A stretch of 64,000 nt of DNA from Virgibacillus indicus (GCF_002266285.1 NZ_NPMS01000005.1:248001-312000), one strand, 5' to 3'. Shown: positions 43,351-56,163, counted from the first letter of the stretch. Notes: a model not told the origin generated them from the letters alone. Program-made: numbers and translations.

Positions 43351-43611
43351 GTTCAAAAAGCCACCAAATTATAAGCGGCGAATCTCGCACGAATGCTTGT
43401 TTTTCCGCTACTCACGTATCAATTGCATACGTTCCGTTCCTTGGAAAAGAAAAGCACTTTTCCTGCGTGAGATGCTTATTCGAAGAAGCTTGGTCTAGTG
43501 CTCAAAACTTCGCCGCCTCGATCTTCTTGCGACGCACAGGACGTGCTAGTGTCGACTATGCCACAGGACGTGGCGTTTTTGTCGACCTTCTAATTCGGCA
43601 ACTTTTTGAAC
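43351..43611. repeat. 261-bp terminal-inverted-repeat element
   Basis: It begins GTTCAAAAAGCCACCAAATT and ends with the inverse of GTTCAAAAAGTTGCCGAATT. Inside are two copies of CACAGGACGTG (43535-43545 and 43562-43572) and no open frame of use. A 41-bp relative is at 25233-25273. It sits just upstream of glpX and may be a non-autonomous mobile (MITE-like) element. No target duplication is obvious. Confidence 0.75.
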
Positions 43612-43705
43612 ACACACTCTTATATAAAATATCCTCATCCCAAAAGGAATCATTTTATAGTTGCAGATTGAGTCGTTTATTTACTGCCTCAATCATGAAA
43701 GGCTG

Positions 43706-43727
43706 AGCGGAAAAATAATTTTCCGCC
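43706..43727 (-). terminator. Possible terminator after murAB
   Basis: GGCGGAAAA pairs with TTTTTCCGCT around a three-base loop on the minus strand. The following T-run is poor. Confidence 0.5.
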
Positions 43728-43737
43728 CATCCACGGA

Positions 43738-45024
43738 CTATGAGTTTTGAAATTGAAGTATCTCTTGTTCTGTCATTTCTTCCCGCCAGACATTTGCACC
43801 AAGATTGGTTAATTTCTCTGTGATTTTTTCATAACCTCTATCAATGTGCTCAAGGCCGGTTATTTCTGTTATTCCATTTGCCATGAGTCCGGCGATAATA
43901 AGTGATGCTCCGGCACGCAGATCCGTTGCTTTTACTTTAGCACCCTGCAGCTGAACAGGGCCGGATATTATAGCTGAACCGCCTTCAACCTTTATTATAG
44001 CATTCATACGCCTTAGTTCGTCAATATGCTTCAGGCGGGCAGAATAAATTGTATCTGTAATTACCCCTGTATTCACAGCCTTTGTCAATAGCGACGTGAA
44101 TGGCTGCTGCAGATCGGTTGGAAATCCTGGGTAGACCAATGTTTTTACATCTACACTTTTGAGTGGATTCTTAGGCATAATCAACAGCTGTTCGTCACTT
44201 TCCTCCACTGTTACACCCATTTCACGCAATTTCGCCAGTACCGATTCCAAATGCTGTGGAATAACATTGTCAACAATAACTTCTTTTCCCTGGGCCGCCG
44301 CAGTAATCGCATACGTCCCTGCTTCAATCCGGTCCGGAATAATGGTATGTCTGCAGCCATGTAATTGGGCTACCCCTTCAATTCGGATGACATCTGTACC
44401 TACACCTTTAATTTTTGCGCCCATATTCGTTAACAGTGTGGCTACATCAATAATTTCAGGTTCTTTTGCAGCATTTTCAATAATGGTTTTTCCCTTTGCT
44501 TTAACTGCTGCAAGCATGATATTAATTGTTGCGCCTACACTGACAACATCCAGGTAGATTCTGGCACCTCTGAGTTCCTTTGCTCTAAGGTAAATCGCAC
44601 CTTGCTCATTCGTCACTTCAGCACCCAGTGCTTCAAAGCCTTTAATGTGCTGGTCAATTGGACGGGGACCTAAGTAGCAGCCTCCAGGCAAACCAATTAC
44701 AGCTTTATTAAATTTGCCAAGCATCGCACCCATGAAGTAGTAGGAGGCACGGAGCTGTTTTACCTTTCCATTGGGAAGTGGCATGGATACCATGTTTTCT
44801 GGATTTATATGAACTGTTTGTCCATCCCAGGCAACAGAACCGCCAATTTCCTCCAGCAAATCTCCAAGTGTATAAACATCTGAAATTTCCGGCAGTCCTT
44901 CAATTGTTACATCGGAATCAGCTAATATAGCGGCAGGCAATAATGCAACAGCACTGTTTTTAGCGCCGCTGATTCGAACTTTGCCATTTAATAATTCTCC
45001 GCCTTCAACTAACATTTTCTGCAT
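43738..45024 (-). CDS. murAB: UDP-N-acetylglucosamine 1-carboxyvinyltransferase (second paralog)
   Basis: The second MurA, 428 residues, with Lys22 ([11 protein letters not shown]) and catalytic Cys116 in [15 protein letters not shown]. It corresponds to murAB/murZ of B. subtilis, located between tal and glpX there too. Two MurA paralogs are usual in this group of bacteria. The first is at 14118-15452. Confidence 0.95.
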   Translation of the reverse strand: MQKMLVEGGELLNGKVRISGAKNSAVALLPAAILADSDVTIEGLPEISDVYTLGDLLEEIGGSVAWDGQTVHINPENMVSMPLPNGKVKQLRASYYFMGAMLGKFNKAVIGLPGGCYLGPRPIDQHIKGFEALGAEVTNEQGAIYLRAKELRGARIYLDVVSVGATINIMLAAVKAKGKTIIENAAKEPEIIDVATLLTNMGAKIKGVGTDVIRIEGVAQLHGCRHTIIPDRIEAGTYAITAAAQGKEVIVDNVIPQHLESVLAKLREMGVTVEESDEQLLIMPKNPLKSVDVKTLVYPGFPTDLQQPFTSLLTKAVNTGVITDTIYSARLKHIDELRRMNAIIKVEGGSAIISGPVQLQGAKVKATDLRAGASLIIAGLMANGITEITGLEHIDRGYEKITEKLTNLGANVWREEMTEQEILQFQNS

Positions 45025-45158
45025 TTAAAAACCCCACTTTTTCGTGGTTATTCAAAATTAATTTGAATACACGCATCTTTGAAGTCTAAGGACTGAATAA
45101 TAGGGCAGCCCTTTAGAACCTTTAAATTATTTTGTGTATCTTTTCCATTTTTATACAA

Positions 45159-45800
45159 TTAATTTTGTTTATTCCAGTCAGCAAGAAATTTTTCAATTCC
45201 CTGATCTGTCAATGGATGTTTCACAAGCTGTTCGAGTACCTTGAATGGAATTGTTGCAATATGCGCACCATTTAAAGCAGCATCGATTACGTGCAATGGA
45301 TGTCTGATGGATGCAGCAATGATTTCAGAATGAATGTCATGCTTCTCAAATATTTCGGAAATCGTTGAAACAAGGGTCATTCCATCCTGTCCAATGTCAT
45401 CAAGTCTTCCCAAAAACGGCGAAACATAAGACGCGCCTGCACGAGCTGCCAGCAGGGCCTGATTTGCATTAAATATCAAGGTAACATTTGTTTTGATATT
45501 AAGGTCACTTAAAGCTTTTACAGCTTTTAAACCTTCCAGTGTCATTGGTACTTTAACAGTGATATTTGGCGCAATTGCAGCCAATTCTTTTCCTTCGCTG
45601 ATCATACCTTCTGCATCTTCAGCGATAACCTCAGCACTGACAGATTCAGAAACAACATCTGTGATTTCACGCAAACGATCATGAAATGACACACCTTCTT
45701 TGGCAACCAGGCTCGGATTCGTTGTTACCCCGGATAATATGCCAAGTTCATTTGCAGTTTTGATTTCCTCAATATTTGCTGTATCGATGAAAAATTTCAT
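45159..45800 (-). CDS. tal: Transaldolase / fructose-6-phosphate aldolase family
   Basis: A small TalC-type enzyme of 213 residues. The Schiff-base Lys83 is in [28 protein letters not shown] and [16 protein letters not shown] are the other family motifs. It is usually annotated as transaldolase in the pentose phosphate pathway (YwjH in B. subtilis). From sequence alone I cannot separate transaldolase from fructose-6-phosphate aldolase activity. Between fbaA and murAB. Confidence 0.93.
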   Translation of the reverse strand: MKFFIDTANIEEIKTANELGILSGVTTNPSLVAKEGVSFHDRLREITDVVSESVSAEVIAEDAEGMISEGKELAAIAPNITVKVPMTLEGLKAVKALSDLNIKTNVTLIFNANQALLAARAGASYVSPFLGRLDDIGQDGMTLVSTISEIFEKHDIHSEIIAASIRHPLHVIDAALNGAHIATIPFKVLEQLVKHPLTDQGIEKFLADWNKQN

Positions 45801-45973
45801 TCTAGCAAGCCCCCCACTTCTGAATTTTAATTATATTACTGTTTGTAAGACTTGTCCCATTCAGTCCATCCAGTTCATGCATGATATAGCCATCCTCGGT
45901 CCGCTCCGTTGTATAAATATTTTCTGCCGGTTTTAGTCGGTCTTCCTTTTAAACAGGCACTTCCACTTTTGTT

Positions 45974-46831
45974 TTATGCCTGTTGGGATGAACCGAATTC
46001 ACGCATTTTCCCGATAACTGTTTGTTTAATTGCTTTTGAACCAGGTCCCAAATATTTACGTGGATCATACACGTCTGCATTCTCATTTAAGAATTCACGA
46101 ACTGCACGTGTTTGTGAAATTTGGTTTTCCGTATTCACATTAATTTTTGCTGTACCAAGTGAAATAGAACGTTGGATATCTTTTGTTGGGATACCAGTTC
46201 CGCCATGCAGTACTAATGGAAGATCAATTGTTTGTGAAATTTCTTCCATTTCAGCAAAGCCCAGATTAGGTTCTCCTTTGTATGGACCATGAACGGATCC
46301 TAAAGCTGGTGCAAGGCAATCAATTCCTGTGCGGTTAACAAGTTCCAGACATTCTTTCGGATCTGCATAGATGACACCTTCTGCTATGACATCATCTTCC
46401 TGTCCACCAACTGTACCAAGCTCCGCTTCTACTGAAACTCCGTGAATATGCGCTAGTTCTACTACTTTGCTTGTAGTTGCAATATTTTCTTCAAGCGGAT
46501 CATGGGAGGCATCAATCATTACAGATGTAAAGCCGGCATGAATAGCTTCTGCACATTTTTCAAAGCTCGATCCATGGTCTAGGTGAATTGCCACCGGAAC
46601 CGTAGTGCCATATGCTTCCATTAGTGCTTCCACCATAGAAACCACTACCTTAAATCCGCCCATATATCTTCCTGCACCTTCAGAGACACCCAGTATAACT
46701 GGTGACTTTTCTTCTTCAGCTGCTTGAAGGATCGCCTGTATATACTCCAGGTTATTTATATTGAACTGCCCAACAGCATAGCCATTTGCTTTTCCTTTTT
46801 CCAGCATGTCTTTCATAGATACTAATGGCAT
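45974..46831 (-). CDS. fbaA: Fructose-1,6-bisphosphate aldolase, class II
   Basis: A zinc-dependent aldolase of glycolysis and gluconeogenesis. The 285-residue protein has catalytic Asp85 and zinc ligand His86 in HLDHGSS, the [14 protein letters not shown] loop and the phosphate-binding [10 protein letters not shown]. Length and position after spo0F match B. subtilis FbaA. Confidence 0.97.
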   Translation of the reverse strand: MPLVSMKDMLEKGKANGYAVGQFNINNLEYIQAILQAAEEEKSPVILGVSEGAGRYMGGFKVVVSMVEALMEAYGTTVPVAIHLDHGSSFEKCAEAIHAGFTSVMIDASHDPLEENIATTSKVVELAHIHGVSVEAELGTVGGQEDDVIAEGVIYADPKECLELVNRTGIDCLAPALGSVHGPYKGEPNLGFAEMEEISQTIDLPLVLHGGTGIPTKDIQRSISLGTAKINVNTENQISQTRAVREFLNENADVYDPRKYLGPGSKAIKQTVIGKMREFGSSQQA

Positions 46832-46934
46832 TAAATATCCTCCTCTTAGATGATTACGTTCATCTTTTTTGAATTAATTATTCTCAAGTATAAGAATACC
46901 AACTACAGCTGCAAGAGGCAAGAATGATTATATT

Positions 46935-47303
46935 TTATCCAGGCGCCTCTAATATAGACTTTACTGTTTTGCTGATGTCTTCTACATTAAAAGGCTTTGC
47001 CAGCACATTTTTTACAAAACTGTAGTTTTCTGCTTCCTTTGTTATATCCTCTGCCAATCCACTTATAAGTATTGCCGGGAGAACAATCCCTCCTGTTTCT
47101 ATTTCCTTTAAAACCTGTGAGCCATCAATAACCGGAAGTTTATAATCCAATATAACCAAATCATATGACCTGCTGTTTATTTCTTCCAACCCCTGCTTTC
47201 CAGTGTTTGCAGTAGATACGGAGTAGCCTTCATTTTCAAGGATATCGGTTAATAACATACGAATACCTGGTTGATCATCAACCACCAGTATCTTTTTTGC
47301 CAA
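46935..47303 (-). CDS. spo0F: Sporulation phosphorelay response regulator Spo0F
   Basis: A single-domain receiver that passes phosphate from sensor kinases to Spo0B in the sporulation phosphorelay. The 122 residues contain the acidic pair Asp10-Asp11, phospho-acceptor Asp53 (VILDYKLP), Ser81 where B. subtilis Spo0F has Thr, and Lys103 (LAKPF). The start is a TTG behind AAAGGAGG. It lies between pyrG and fbaA as in B. subtilis, but the ywjG gene found there is missing. Identity as Spo0F rests on synteny and the absence of an output domain. Confidence 0.9.
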   Translation of the reverse strand: MAKKILVVDDQPGIRMLLTDILENEGYSVSTANTGKQGLEEINSRSYDLVILDYKLPVIDGSQVLKEIETGGIVLPAILISGLAEDITKEAENYSFVKNVLAKPFNVEDISKTVKSILEAPG

Positions 47304-47478
47304 ATAATTTTCCTCCTTTTAAACGTTCTGCCCCAGTATTATAAATTTCGATACCCAATACCAATTTACCTGCTGAAATTAGGAATCTTTTAGGAAATTA
47401 TAGTGAAAACGCGATTATTATTTCAGATAAATTGATTGTTCATCCACTTAAAATTCTGATGCCAGTAACTGATATAAA

Positions 47479-47524
47479 GAAAGCCCGGAGAAAATGTTAT
47501 CTTGAACATTCCCCCCGGGCTTTC
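47479..47524 (-). terminator. Terminator after pyrG
   Basis: GAAAGCCCGG and CCGGGCTTTC form the stem base on the minus strand, with additional AATGTT/AACATT pairing inside, followed by TTTATAT. Confidence 0.85.
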
Positions 47525-47547
47525 TCGATTTATTATTAAAAGTTGTA

Positions 47548-49209
<1,662 letters not shown>

Positions 49210-49230
49210 CTAAATTGTAAATAAAATAAT

Positions 49231-49268
49231 AAAAAGCGCCTCCCCCAGTAAGTAGGGGAAACGCTTTG
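49231..49268 (-). promoter_or_regulatory. pyrG leader attenuator hairpin
   Basis: The leader RNA forms a 12-base-pair stem: AAGCGTTTCCCC with GGGGAGGCGCTT (two G-U pairs), followed by TTTTTATT. The 5' arm contains CCCC, which extra G residues at the transcript start could pair with. This is the published mechanism for B. subtilis pyrG: low CTP causes repeated G addition, which blocks the terminator. Confidence 0.88.
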
Positions 49269-49283
49269 GAAGTTAATTTTAAA

Positions 49284-49325
49284 GAGCCCAATAAAAATTG
49301 TACTCATTGGCATAGAAAAAGTCAA
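49284..49325 (-). promoter_or_regulatory. pyrG promoter with GGGCTC start
   Basis: On the minus strand TTGACT (49320-49325), a 17-base spacer, TACAAT (49297-49302), seven bases, then GGGCTC with the first G at 49289. The -35 box lies inside the 3' arm region of the rpoE terminator. Confidence 0.85.
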
Positions 49326-49344
49326 GCTTGCCTTTAGACTTTTT
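49316..49344 (-). terminator. Terminator of rpoE overlapping the pyrG -35 region
   Basis: AAAAAGTC and GACTTTTT pair on the minus strand around a 13-base loop containing GCAAGC. It begins at the rpoE stop. Confidence 0.65.
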
Positions 49345-49835
49345 TATTTACCATCTTCCTCTTCTTCCTCATCATCCACTTCTTCTTCATCTTCCTCAAA
49401 GTCTTCATCATCAAATTCTTCATCTAGATCATCGAACTCATCTTCATCATCCAGATCATCAACTATTTCCTCAATGTCTTCATCTGCAATATCAAGTTCT
49501 TCTTCTTTTTCTTCTTTTTTCTTCTTTTTCTTCGTTTTTTTCTTTTTCTTTGGAGCATTTGTTACTTCTTCATCCATTTGTTCAACAGGGTACCAGCGTT
49601 TCAGTCCCCATTTATTATCACCGATTGTTATAAAACTGCCTTCCACATTCAAATCTGTATAGAATTGAGCAATATAATCTTCTTTTGTCTTATTGGATAA
49701 ATCTTTCATTTCTGCAATTCTTTCAAAAATATCCTTAAAATTAATTGCCTTTTTTTCATCCAACAGCACTAAATTAGCCAACTCGATCATTGACAGATTC
49801 TTCAATTCCTCGTGGCTGTAATCCTTCAAGCTCAC
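49344..49835 (-). CDS. rpoE: RNA polymerase delta subunit
   Basis: A Gram-positive accessory polymerase subunit that speeds recycling and affects promoter open-complex stability. The 163-residue protein has a structured N-terminal domain (1-90, ELANLVLLDEKKAINFKDIF) and a very acidic, disordered C-terminal tail rich in Asp/Glu after a Lys-rich patch (KKKKKTKKKKKKEEK). Located before pyrG as in B. subtilis. Confidence 0.95.
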   Translation of the reverse strand: MSLKDYSHEELKNLSMIELANLVLLDEKKAINFKDIFERIAEMKDLSNKTKEDYIAQFYTDLNVEGSFITIGDNKWGLKRWYPVEQMDEEVTNAPKKKKKTKKKKKKEEKEEELDIADEDIEEIVDDLDDEDEFDDLDEEFDDEDFEEDEEEVDDEEEEEDGK

Positions 49836-50118
49836 GGTAACGCACTCCCTTTACTTATATAATAAGGCTTTATCAGCCCGGTTAATCCAATTTGATCTGA
49901 TTTATTTGTGATGGTCTAATTTTAAATTATATTATACTATATATTTCTTGAATTGAAATAAACCATACCATACATTATAAACAAATCTTTGGTGTTTATG
50001 CTAGGGATAAAGCAGAAAAAAGCTGGGAAGATCCATTTATTTCCTCAGCTCTTTTCGTAAAACTGCTGTTTTCTGCTTTTATTCTTTCGCTGCTGGGCAG
50101 TCGCCTGCGCCTTTCCAC
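49836..50118. terminator. icmF downstream region with terminator at 50015-50055
   Basis: On the minus strand AGCTGAGGAA pairs with TTCCCAGCT (one bulge), followed by six T residues. The rest of the gap up to rpoE is AT-rich, with no gene seen. Confidence 0.7.
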
Positions 50119-53100
50119 CTACATATTCCTTCTATACTGTCCACCTACTTCATAAAGGGCGTTTGTGATTTGGCCGAGGCTTGCTGCTTTGACGGTTTCG
50201 ATAAGTTCTGCGAAAATATTTCCACCGGATGCTGCTACTTCTTTTAATTGTTTCAGGGCTGCTTCTGTATGTTCTTTGTTCGCGTTCTGAAACTTATGCA
50301 GTTCACTGATCTGATGTTCTTTTTCTTCTTTCGTAGCCCTTGCAAGCTCCATGGAATCAATTTCATCCTCTGATGGCGGATTTGGATTCACATATGTGTT
50401 TACCCCAACGATTGGCAGGTCTCCGGAATGTTTTTTCCCTTCATAATAGAGGGATTCTTCCTGAATTTTACCGCGTTGATATTGGCGTTCCATAGCACCC
50501 AGTACGCCACCCCGATCATTCATTTTTTCAAATTCCTGCAGAACTGCTTCCTCTACCAGGTCTGTCAACTCCTCAATGATGAATGAGCCTTGCAGAGAGT
50601 TTTCATTTTTGGTTAATCCAAATTCCTTATTAATAATCATTTGAATTGCCATAGCCCTGCGCACAGATTCTTCTGTTGGAGTAGTGATTGCTTCATCATA
50701 AGCATTTGTATGAAGCGAGTTCGTATTATCCTGAATTGCCAGCAATGCTTGCAACGTTGTGCGAATATCATTAAAGTCTATTTCCTGTGCGTGCAGCGAT
50801 CGTCCGGATGTCTGCACATGATATTTCAGTTTCTGGCTCCGTTCGTTTGCCCCGTATTTATCACGCATCGTAATCGCCCAAATCCTTCGTGCTACCCGAC
50901 CGATCACAGAATACTCCGGATCTAGTCCATTCGAGAAGAAAAATGACAGATTTGGTGCAAATTCATTCACATCCATTCCTCTGCTTAAATAGTACTCTAC
51001 GTAAGTGAACCCATTTGCCAGGGTAAACGCTAGCTGGGTAATCGGATTAGCTCCTGCTTCCGCAATATGGTACCCGGAAATGGAAACAGAGTAGTAATTA
51101 CGAACTTTTTTGTCGATGAAATACTGCTGAATATCTCCCATCATTCTCAGGGCAAATTCAGTTGAGAAGATGCATGTGTTTTGTCCCTGATCTTCTTTTA
51201 AAATATCAGCCTGAACTGTTCCCCTTACAATGGCCAGTGTTTCTTCTTTAACTTTTTCATATTCTTCCGCTGTTGGTTCGCGGTCATTTTCATCTTTAAA
51301 TTTGGTAATCTGCTGGTCAATCGCTGTATTGAAAAACATTGCCAGAATAATTGGCGCAGGGCCATTTATCGTCATTGACACCGACGTCAGGGGATTTGTT
51401 AAATCGAAACCAGCATAGAGTTTTTTCATATCCTCCAATGTACAGATATTTACTCCACTTTCACCGACTTTTCCATAAATATCAGGGCGTGGTGCCGGGT
51501 CTTCTCCATATAATGTTACTGAATCAAATGCAGTTGACAGTCGCTTTGCATCATCATTCTTTGAAAGGTAATGAAAGCGGCGGTTTGTCCGCTCTGGTGT
51601 ACCTTCTCCGGCAAACTGGCGGGTAGGGTCCTCTCCTTTTCGTTTAAACGGAAACACACCTGCTGTAAACGGAAATACGCCTGGTACATTTTCCTTGCGA
51701 AGCCAGGTTAAACGTTCGCCCCAATCGTGGAACTTTGGAAATGCTACCTTTGGAATCTTCAGTCCTGATAATGATTCGGTAACAATGTCCATTTCAATTT
51801 CCTTATCACGTACCGAAAAAGTCATCTTTTCCTGTGCATATCTTTCCTTCGTCTCATCCCATGCCTGCAAAAGCTTATTTGCCGCCGGATCAATCTGTTC
51901 CTGATATTGATCAAACGTTTGATCAATTGTTTTTGCTACATTTTCATCTTCAATTGCTTCTTTTGCTCCTTGAAGCTGATAAAGCTTTCTTGCTATACTG
52001 CTTTGTTTGTCGGTATTCTGATGATAGTTGCGGATATGTGTGGCGATCTCTCGTAAATAATGACGCCGTTCATTTGTAATGATCATGTTTTGCTTCTCCG
52101 CAATAATGTTCCTGTCGAAGTTTATGTCGCTGTCCCAGTCATATTTCTCATTTAATGTATCTATCAGAGAAGCAAATAAGGCATTCGTTCCTGCATCGTT
52201 AAACTGGCTTGCGATCGTGCCGAACACAGGGAACTTCTCCTTATCCTGATGGAAGAGCATATGACTTCGTTCATATTGTTTCCGCACCTGATTAAGCGCA
52301 TCCTCTGATCCCTTTTGCTCAAATTTATTAATTACAATAAAATCTGCATAATCAATCATGTCTATTTTCTCAAGCTGTGTTGGTGCACCGAATTCAGCTG
52401 TCATCACATACATGGAAAGATCAGTTATTTCAGTAATCGCTGCATCCCCTTGTCCGATCCCGCTAGTTTCAACAATAATAAAATCATAGCCTGACGCACG
52501 TACAACATCAATCACGTCCTGTATGGCTTTGGAAAGTTCACTTCTTGAATCACGGGTCGCAAGTGACCGCATATACACCCGATCTGTAAAAATGGCATTC
52601 ATTCGAATCCGGTCACCAAGCAGTGCTCCACCTGTTTTCTTTTTAGTTGGGTCAATAGAGATAATTGCAACTTTCTTATCAGGAACTTCATTCATAAAAC
52701 GGCGAATCATTTCATCTGTCAGTGAACTTTTTCCGGCGCCGCCAGTTCCTGTAATTCCCAAAACTGGTATGTTTTCATTTCCTTTAGCCCTTAATGAATC
52801 AATCACTTGCTGCTTTTCCTCAGGGTCCACTTCGCTGTTTTCCACATAGGTAATAAATCTGGCAATCGCCTGACGTTCCCCTTTGGTTAACTCGTCCTGA
52901 TCTTTTTTTACATCAAGCGGGGGGATAAAGTCACATTGTTCCAGCATCCGGTTAATCATTCCCTGGAGCCCCATTTTCCGTCCATCTTCCGGAGAAAATA
53001 TCCATGTGACACCGTAGTCATGGAGTTCTTTAATTTCTCGTGGTATGATTACTCCGCCGCCACCGCCGTAAATCTTAATATGATCTGCACCATGCTCTTT

Positions 53101-53364
53101 CAGCAGGTCAACCATGTATTTAAAATAATCGACATGTCCGCCTTGATAAGAAGAGATGGCAATCCCCTGAACATCCTCCTGGATTGCAGCATGAACCACT
53201 TCTTCAACGGATCGGTTATGGCCCAGGTGAATAACTTCTGCACCACTTGCCTGGAGGATTCTTCTCATAATATTTATCGAAGCATCATGTCCATCGAACA
53301 GACTTGACGCTGTAACAAAACGAACAGGATTTACCGGTTTATAAATCTTTACTTGTTCCATCAT
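50119..53364 (-). CDS. icmF: Fused isobutyryl-CoA mutase IcmF
   Basis: An adenosylcobalamin enzyme interconverting isobutyryl-CoA and n-butyryl-CoA (some forms act on isovaleryl/pivalyl-CoA). The 1081 residues show the full fusion: B12-binding domain with DGHDAS (Asp24, His26), a MeaI-type GTPase with P-loop GTGGAGKSS near 205-215, a linker, and the mutase barrel (about 550-1081). The gene is last in the acyl-CoA block after a TetR regulator. A perfect palindrome centred on AACGTT lies in its coding region at 51906-51927. B12 supply must come from elsewhere. Confidence 0.95.
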   Translation of the reverse strand: MMEQVKIYKPVNPVRFVTASSLFDGHDASINIMRRILQASGAEVIHLGHNRSVEEVVHAAIQEDVQGIAISSYQGGHVDYFKYMVDLLKEHGADHIKIYGGGGGVIIPREIKELHDYGVTWIFSPEDGRKMGLQGMINRMLEQCDFIPPLDVKKDQDELTKGERQAIARFITYVENSEVDPEEKQQVIDSLRAKGNENIPVLGITGTGGAGKSSLTDEMIRRFMNEVPDKKVAIISIDPTKKKTGGALLGDRIRMNAIFTDRVYMRSLATRDSRSELSKAIQDVIDVVRASGYDFIIVETSGIGQGDAAITEITDLSMYVMTAEFGAPTQLEKIDMIDYADFIVINKFEQKGSEDALNQVRKQYERSHMLFHQDKEKFPVFGTIASQFNDAGTNALFASLIDTLNEKYDWDSDINFDRNIIAEKQNMIITNERRHYLREIATHIRNYHQNTDKQSSIARKLYQLQGAKEAIEDENVAKTIDQTFDQYQEQIDPAANKLLQAWDETKERYAQEKMTFSVRDKEIEMDIVTESLSGLKIPKVAFPKFHDWGERLTWLRKENVPGVFPFTAGVFPFKRKGEDPTRQFAGEGTPERTNRRFHYLSKNDDAKRLSTAFDSVTLYGEDPAPRPDIYGKVGESGVNICTLEDMKKLYAGFDLTNPLTSVSMTINGPAPIILAMFFNTAIDQQITKFKDENDREPTAEEYEKVKEETLAIVRGTVQADILKEDQGQNTCIFSTEFALRMMGDIQQYFIDKKVRNYYSVSISGYHIAEAGANPITQLAFTLANGFTYVEYYLSRGMDVNEFAPNLSFFFSNGLDPEYSVIGRVARRIWAITMRDKYGANERSQKLKYHVQTSGRSLHAQEIDFNDIRTTLQALLAIQDNTNSLHTNAYDEAITTPTEESVRRAMAIQMIINKEFGLTKNENSLQGSFIIEELTDLVEEAVLQEFEKMNDRGGVLGAMERQYQRGKIQEESLYYEGKKHSGDLPIVGVNTYVNPNPPSEDEIDSMELARATKEEKEHQISELHKFQNANKEHTEAALKQLKEVAASGGNIFAELIETVKAASLGQITNALYEVGGQYRRNM

Positions 53365-53384
53365 TAACCTCTCCTTTCAAGTTA

Positions 53385-54023
53385 CTAATAAGCCTCATTT
53401 GAAGCTGAGTCTTCAATTGCCAATGCCTGTAAAATAAATTTAGTTTGTCTTTCAATATATTCATCCAGTGTGAATTGTTTTTGCAATGCCCAGCGTCTGA
53501 ATCCCCACATTTGACCTTGAATAAAAATATTATTGGCAAGAAGCTCCGCATCCTTTTTTGTAACCTTTTCCGGAATACAGGTGATTATCACATGTTCCAG
53601 CATATTAACCATTTCCCGCTCTTTCTTGAGAACATATTCCCTTGAATCCTTTTTTAATGATTTCGCTTCCTGATACATAATTACAATTTCTTCCTGCATA
53701 TCATCCATTAATTTGAAGTATGATTTGATAACAGAAATCAAATAACTGACGGAAGGGTTCTCTATGCTCATTGCAGATTCCAGTCTTTCACGCACCTGCC
53801 CATGAATCGAATCGCATACAAGAAACAGTACATCTTCCTTTGTACGGATATACTCATATAGGGTCCCGATGCTGAAACCAGATTCCTTGGCTATTTCTCT
53901 TGTAGTTGTCCGGTGAAATCCCTTCTCTTTAAAAAGGGTAATTGCACCCTTAATCATCTGATTGCGTCTTTTCTCAACTAATTGTTTATTTTTTACAGTT
54001 GCAAGGACTTGATCCTGCTTCAT
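53385..54023 (-). CDS. TetR-family regulator of the acyl-CoA block
   Basis: A 212-residue regulator with an N-terminal HTH (TTTREIAKESGFSIGTLYEYIRTKEDVL, residues about 37-65 as two segments: TTTREIAKESGF and SIGTLYEYIRTKEDVL). The C-terminal domain has no motif that tells its ligand. It starts directly after the meaB stop and lies 20 bases before icmF. An acyl-CoA ligand and local target genes are likely by context, as for many TetR regulators of fatty-acid degradation. FadR itself in B. subtilis is in a different operon. Confidence 0.88.
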   Translation of the reverse strand: MKQDQVLATVKNKQLVEKRRNQMIKGAITLFKEKGFHRTTTREIAKESGFSIGTLYEYIRTKEDVLFLVCDSIHGQVRERLESAMSIENPSVSYLISVIKSYFKLMDDMQEEIVIMYQEAKSLKKDSREYVLKKEREMVNMLEHVIITCIPEKVTKKDAELLANNIFIQGQMWGFRRWALQKQFTLDEYIERQTKFILQALAIEDSASNEAY

Positions 54024-54962
54024 TTAAGCCTGGCCCCCTTCCTTTTTCCATTTCTCAAACAGATTGCTTGCCAGTTTATAAGGATCACTATTTGCTTCAA
54101 TCTTTGACGTATAATCATTTGATTCGATGAACTGCTTTACATCACGCCATATTTCTTCGCGGATCAGCTCATATACCTCTAATTCCTGACTGGCTGCACG
54201 CCGCTTTTCTCCTTCTTCAGTGCTGTAGAGGTATTCATGATGTTCTTTAATCTTTTTCCAGAGCTTGTCGATCCCTTTATTTTCAGTTGTAATTGTTTTA
54301 ACAATCGCTGTTTCATGGTTCTCAGATGATGTCATCATTACAAGCTCTTTCAGCAATGCTTTTAATTTTCCAAAACCATGAAGATCTGCTTTATTAATGA
54401 CGAATAAATCTGCTATCTCCATGATGCCAGCCTTAAATATCTGCAATACATCACCACTATTTGGGGTCAAAACCACTGCTGTTGTATCAACTATCTTCAT
54501 AATGTCCAGTTCCGATTGACCAACCCCGACTGTTTCAACAATCACCACATCAAATCCGTATGCATCGCAAATTCTGATTGCATCCTTGGTCGCCCGAGCC
54601 AACCCTCCCAGACTCCCACGTGTGGCCATACTGCGGATGTAGACACCATCATCTGTGAAATGCTGATTCATGCGAACCCTGTCTCCCAGCAGAGCACCAC
54701 CGCTAAACGGACTGGTAGGATCAACTGCAATCACGGCAACCGTCTTGCCTTCTTCACGAATATGTGTGATCAGCCGATTTACGAGTGAGCTTTTCCCTGC
54801 ACCAGGTGAACCGGTAAACCCAACATATACCGCTTTTTTTTGCAAGGAGACTACATCACTTAATAATTGGAGTTTATCAGGATGATCATTCTCCACCATC
54901 GTGATTGCCCTGGCCAAAGCGCGTATATCCTTATTTTTCATCCGTTCAACGATTTCGTGCAT
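54024..54962 (-). CDS. meaB: MeaB/ArgK-type G-protein chaperone of a B12-dependent mutase
   Basis: A 312-residue GTPase with P-loop [35 protein letters not shown] (switch/Mg region) and NKAD. MeaB loads and protects adenosylcobalamin in methylmalonyl-CoA mutase. IcmF carries its own fused G domain, so this separate copy is either redundant or serves a mutase outside the window. Stop and tetR start are adjacent. Confidence 0.92.
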   Translation of the reverse strand: MHEIVERMKNKDIRALARAITMVENDHPDKLQLLSDVVSLQKKAVYVGFTGSPGAGKSSLVNRLITHIREEGKTVAVIAVDPTSPFSGGALLGDRVRMNQHFTDDGVYIRSMATRGSLGGLARATKDAIRICDAYGFDVVIVETVGVGQSELDIMKIVDTTAVVLTPNSGDVLQIFKAGIMEIADLFVINKADLHGFGKLKALLKELVMMTSSENHETAIVKTITTENKGIDKLWKKIKEHHEYLYSTEEGEKRRAASQELEVYELIREEIWRDVKQFIESNDYTSKIEANSDPYKLASNLFEKWKKEGGQA

Positions 54963-55009
54963 GAAAGTACTTCCTTTCTGGCATTGTTGTGAGAGTTGTT
55001 GTATGACTT

Positions 55010-56149
55010 TTATTTCGTTAGCATTCTTCCAATAACAAGCCTTTGAATTTCATTTGTTCCTTCATAAATTTGGGTGATTTTCGCATCACGCATATACCGT
55101 TCTACTGGGTAATCCTTTGTATAGCCATATCCGCCGAATACCTGAACTGCTTCTACCGTTATTCGCATTGCTGCGTCGCCAGCAAAAAGTTTGGACATTG
55201 CAGACGCTTTTCCATATGGCTTTCCTTCTGATTCAAGCCATGCTGCCTGATAGGTTAATAGACGGGAGGCTTCCACTTCTGTTGCCATATCTGCCAGCTT
55301 GAAGGAAATACCTTGGTTATTGGCAATAGGTTTTCCAAACTGCTCTCGTTCTTTTGCATAATCAACTGCTGCATCCAGTGCACCCTGGGCAATACCGAGG
55401 GCCTGTGCGGCTATTCCATTGCGCCCGCCATCAAGCGTAGTCATCGCAATTTTAAATCCTTCACCTTCAGTTCCAAGCATATTCTCTTTCGGCACCCGGC
55501 AATTTTCAAAAATCAGCTCTGTTGTCGGGGAGGAACGAATACCCAGCTTCTTTTCTTTTTTACCAAAAGTAAATCCTTCTGTTCCTTTTTCAACAATAAA
55601 TGCACTGATTCCTTTATGTTTGGCATCTGCATCTGTTTTTGCAAATACGAGATAAATATCAGCAACGCCGCCATTTGTTATCCATACTTTACTGCCATTT
55701 AGTATATAGTGATCTCCGTCTTCTTTAGCCGTTGTTTTCATTGATACTACATCACTTCCAGCTCCTGGTTCTGATAATGCATATGCACCTAATGCCTCAC
55801 CTGTTGCCAGACGATATAGAAAAGTTTTCTTTTGTTCTTCATTTCCATATGTGTAAATCGGCCAGCTTGCCAGCGATAAATGTGCAGAGAGTGTCACACC
55901 GGTTGACGCACATACACGGGAAAGCTCTTCTACTGCAATACAATAGCTTACATAATCTGCACCAATTCCGCCATATTCCTCTGGCCACGGAATACCAGTA
56001 AGACCAAGTTCTGCCATCTTATCGAAAATTTCCCGATCAAACCTTTCTTCTTCATCACGCTCTGCTGCTGTTGGTTCTACGTCTTTTTTCGCGAAATCAC
56101 GTACCATTTTCCGCAGCATTTCCTGTTCATCTGTTAGTTGAAAATTCAT
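55010..56149 (-). CDS. acdA: Acyl-CoA dehydrogenase (first copy)
   Basis: A flavoenzyme that introduces the alpha-beta double bond into acyl-CoA. The 379-residue protein starts at an ATG at 56149 with GAGGAGG upstream. FAD and substrate motifs include [11 protein letters not shown] and WITNGG. The catalytic Glu is in [15 protein letters not shown]. It overlaps or abuts the second acyl-CoA dehydrogenase upstream. In B. subtilis a single acdA lies between fadF and rpoE. Chain-length or branched preference is not clear from sequence. Confidence 0.93.
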   Translation of the reverse strand: MNFQLTDEQEMLRKMVRDFAKKDVEPTAAERDEEERFDREIFDKMAELGLTGIPWPEEYGGIGADYVSYCIAVEELSRVCASTGVTLSAHLSLASWPIYTYGNEEQKKTFLYRLATGEALGAYALSEPGAGSDVVSMKTTAKEDGDHYILNGSKVWITNGGVADIYLVFAKTDADAKHKGISAFIVEKGTEGFTFGKKEKKLGIRSSPTTELIFENCRVPKENMLGTEGEGFKIAMTTLDGGRNGIAAQALGIAQGALDAAVDYAKEREQFGKPIANNQGISFKLADMATEVEASRLLTYQAAWLESEGKPYGKASAMSKLFAGDAAMRITVEAVQVFGGYGYTKDYPVERYMRDAKITQIYEGTNEIQRLVIGRMLTK

Positions 56150-56163
56150 TTTCCAAGTCCTCC

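Noticed and set aside
49370..49560. Low-complexity plus-strand Ser/Phe/Leu-rich frames opposite rpoE
   Set aside because: They are the complement of the Asp/Glu/Lys-rich delta-subunit tail.
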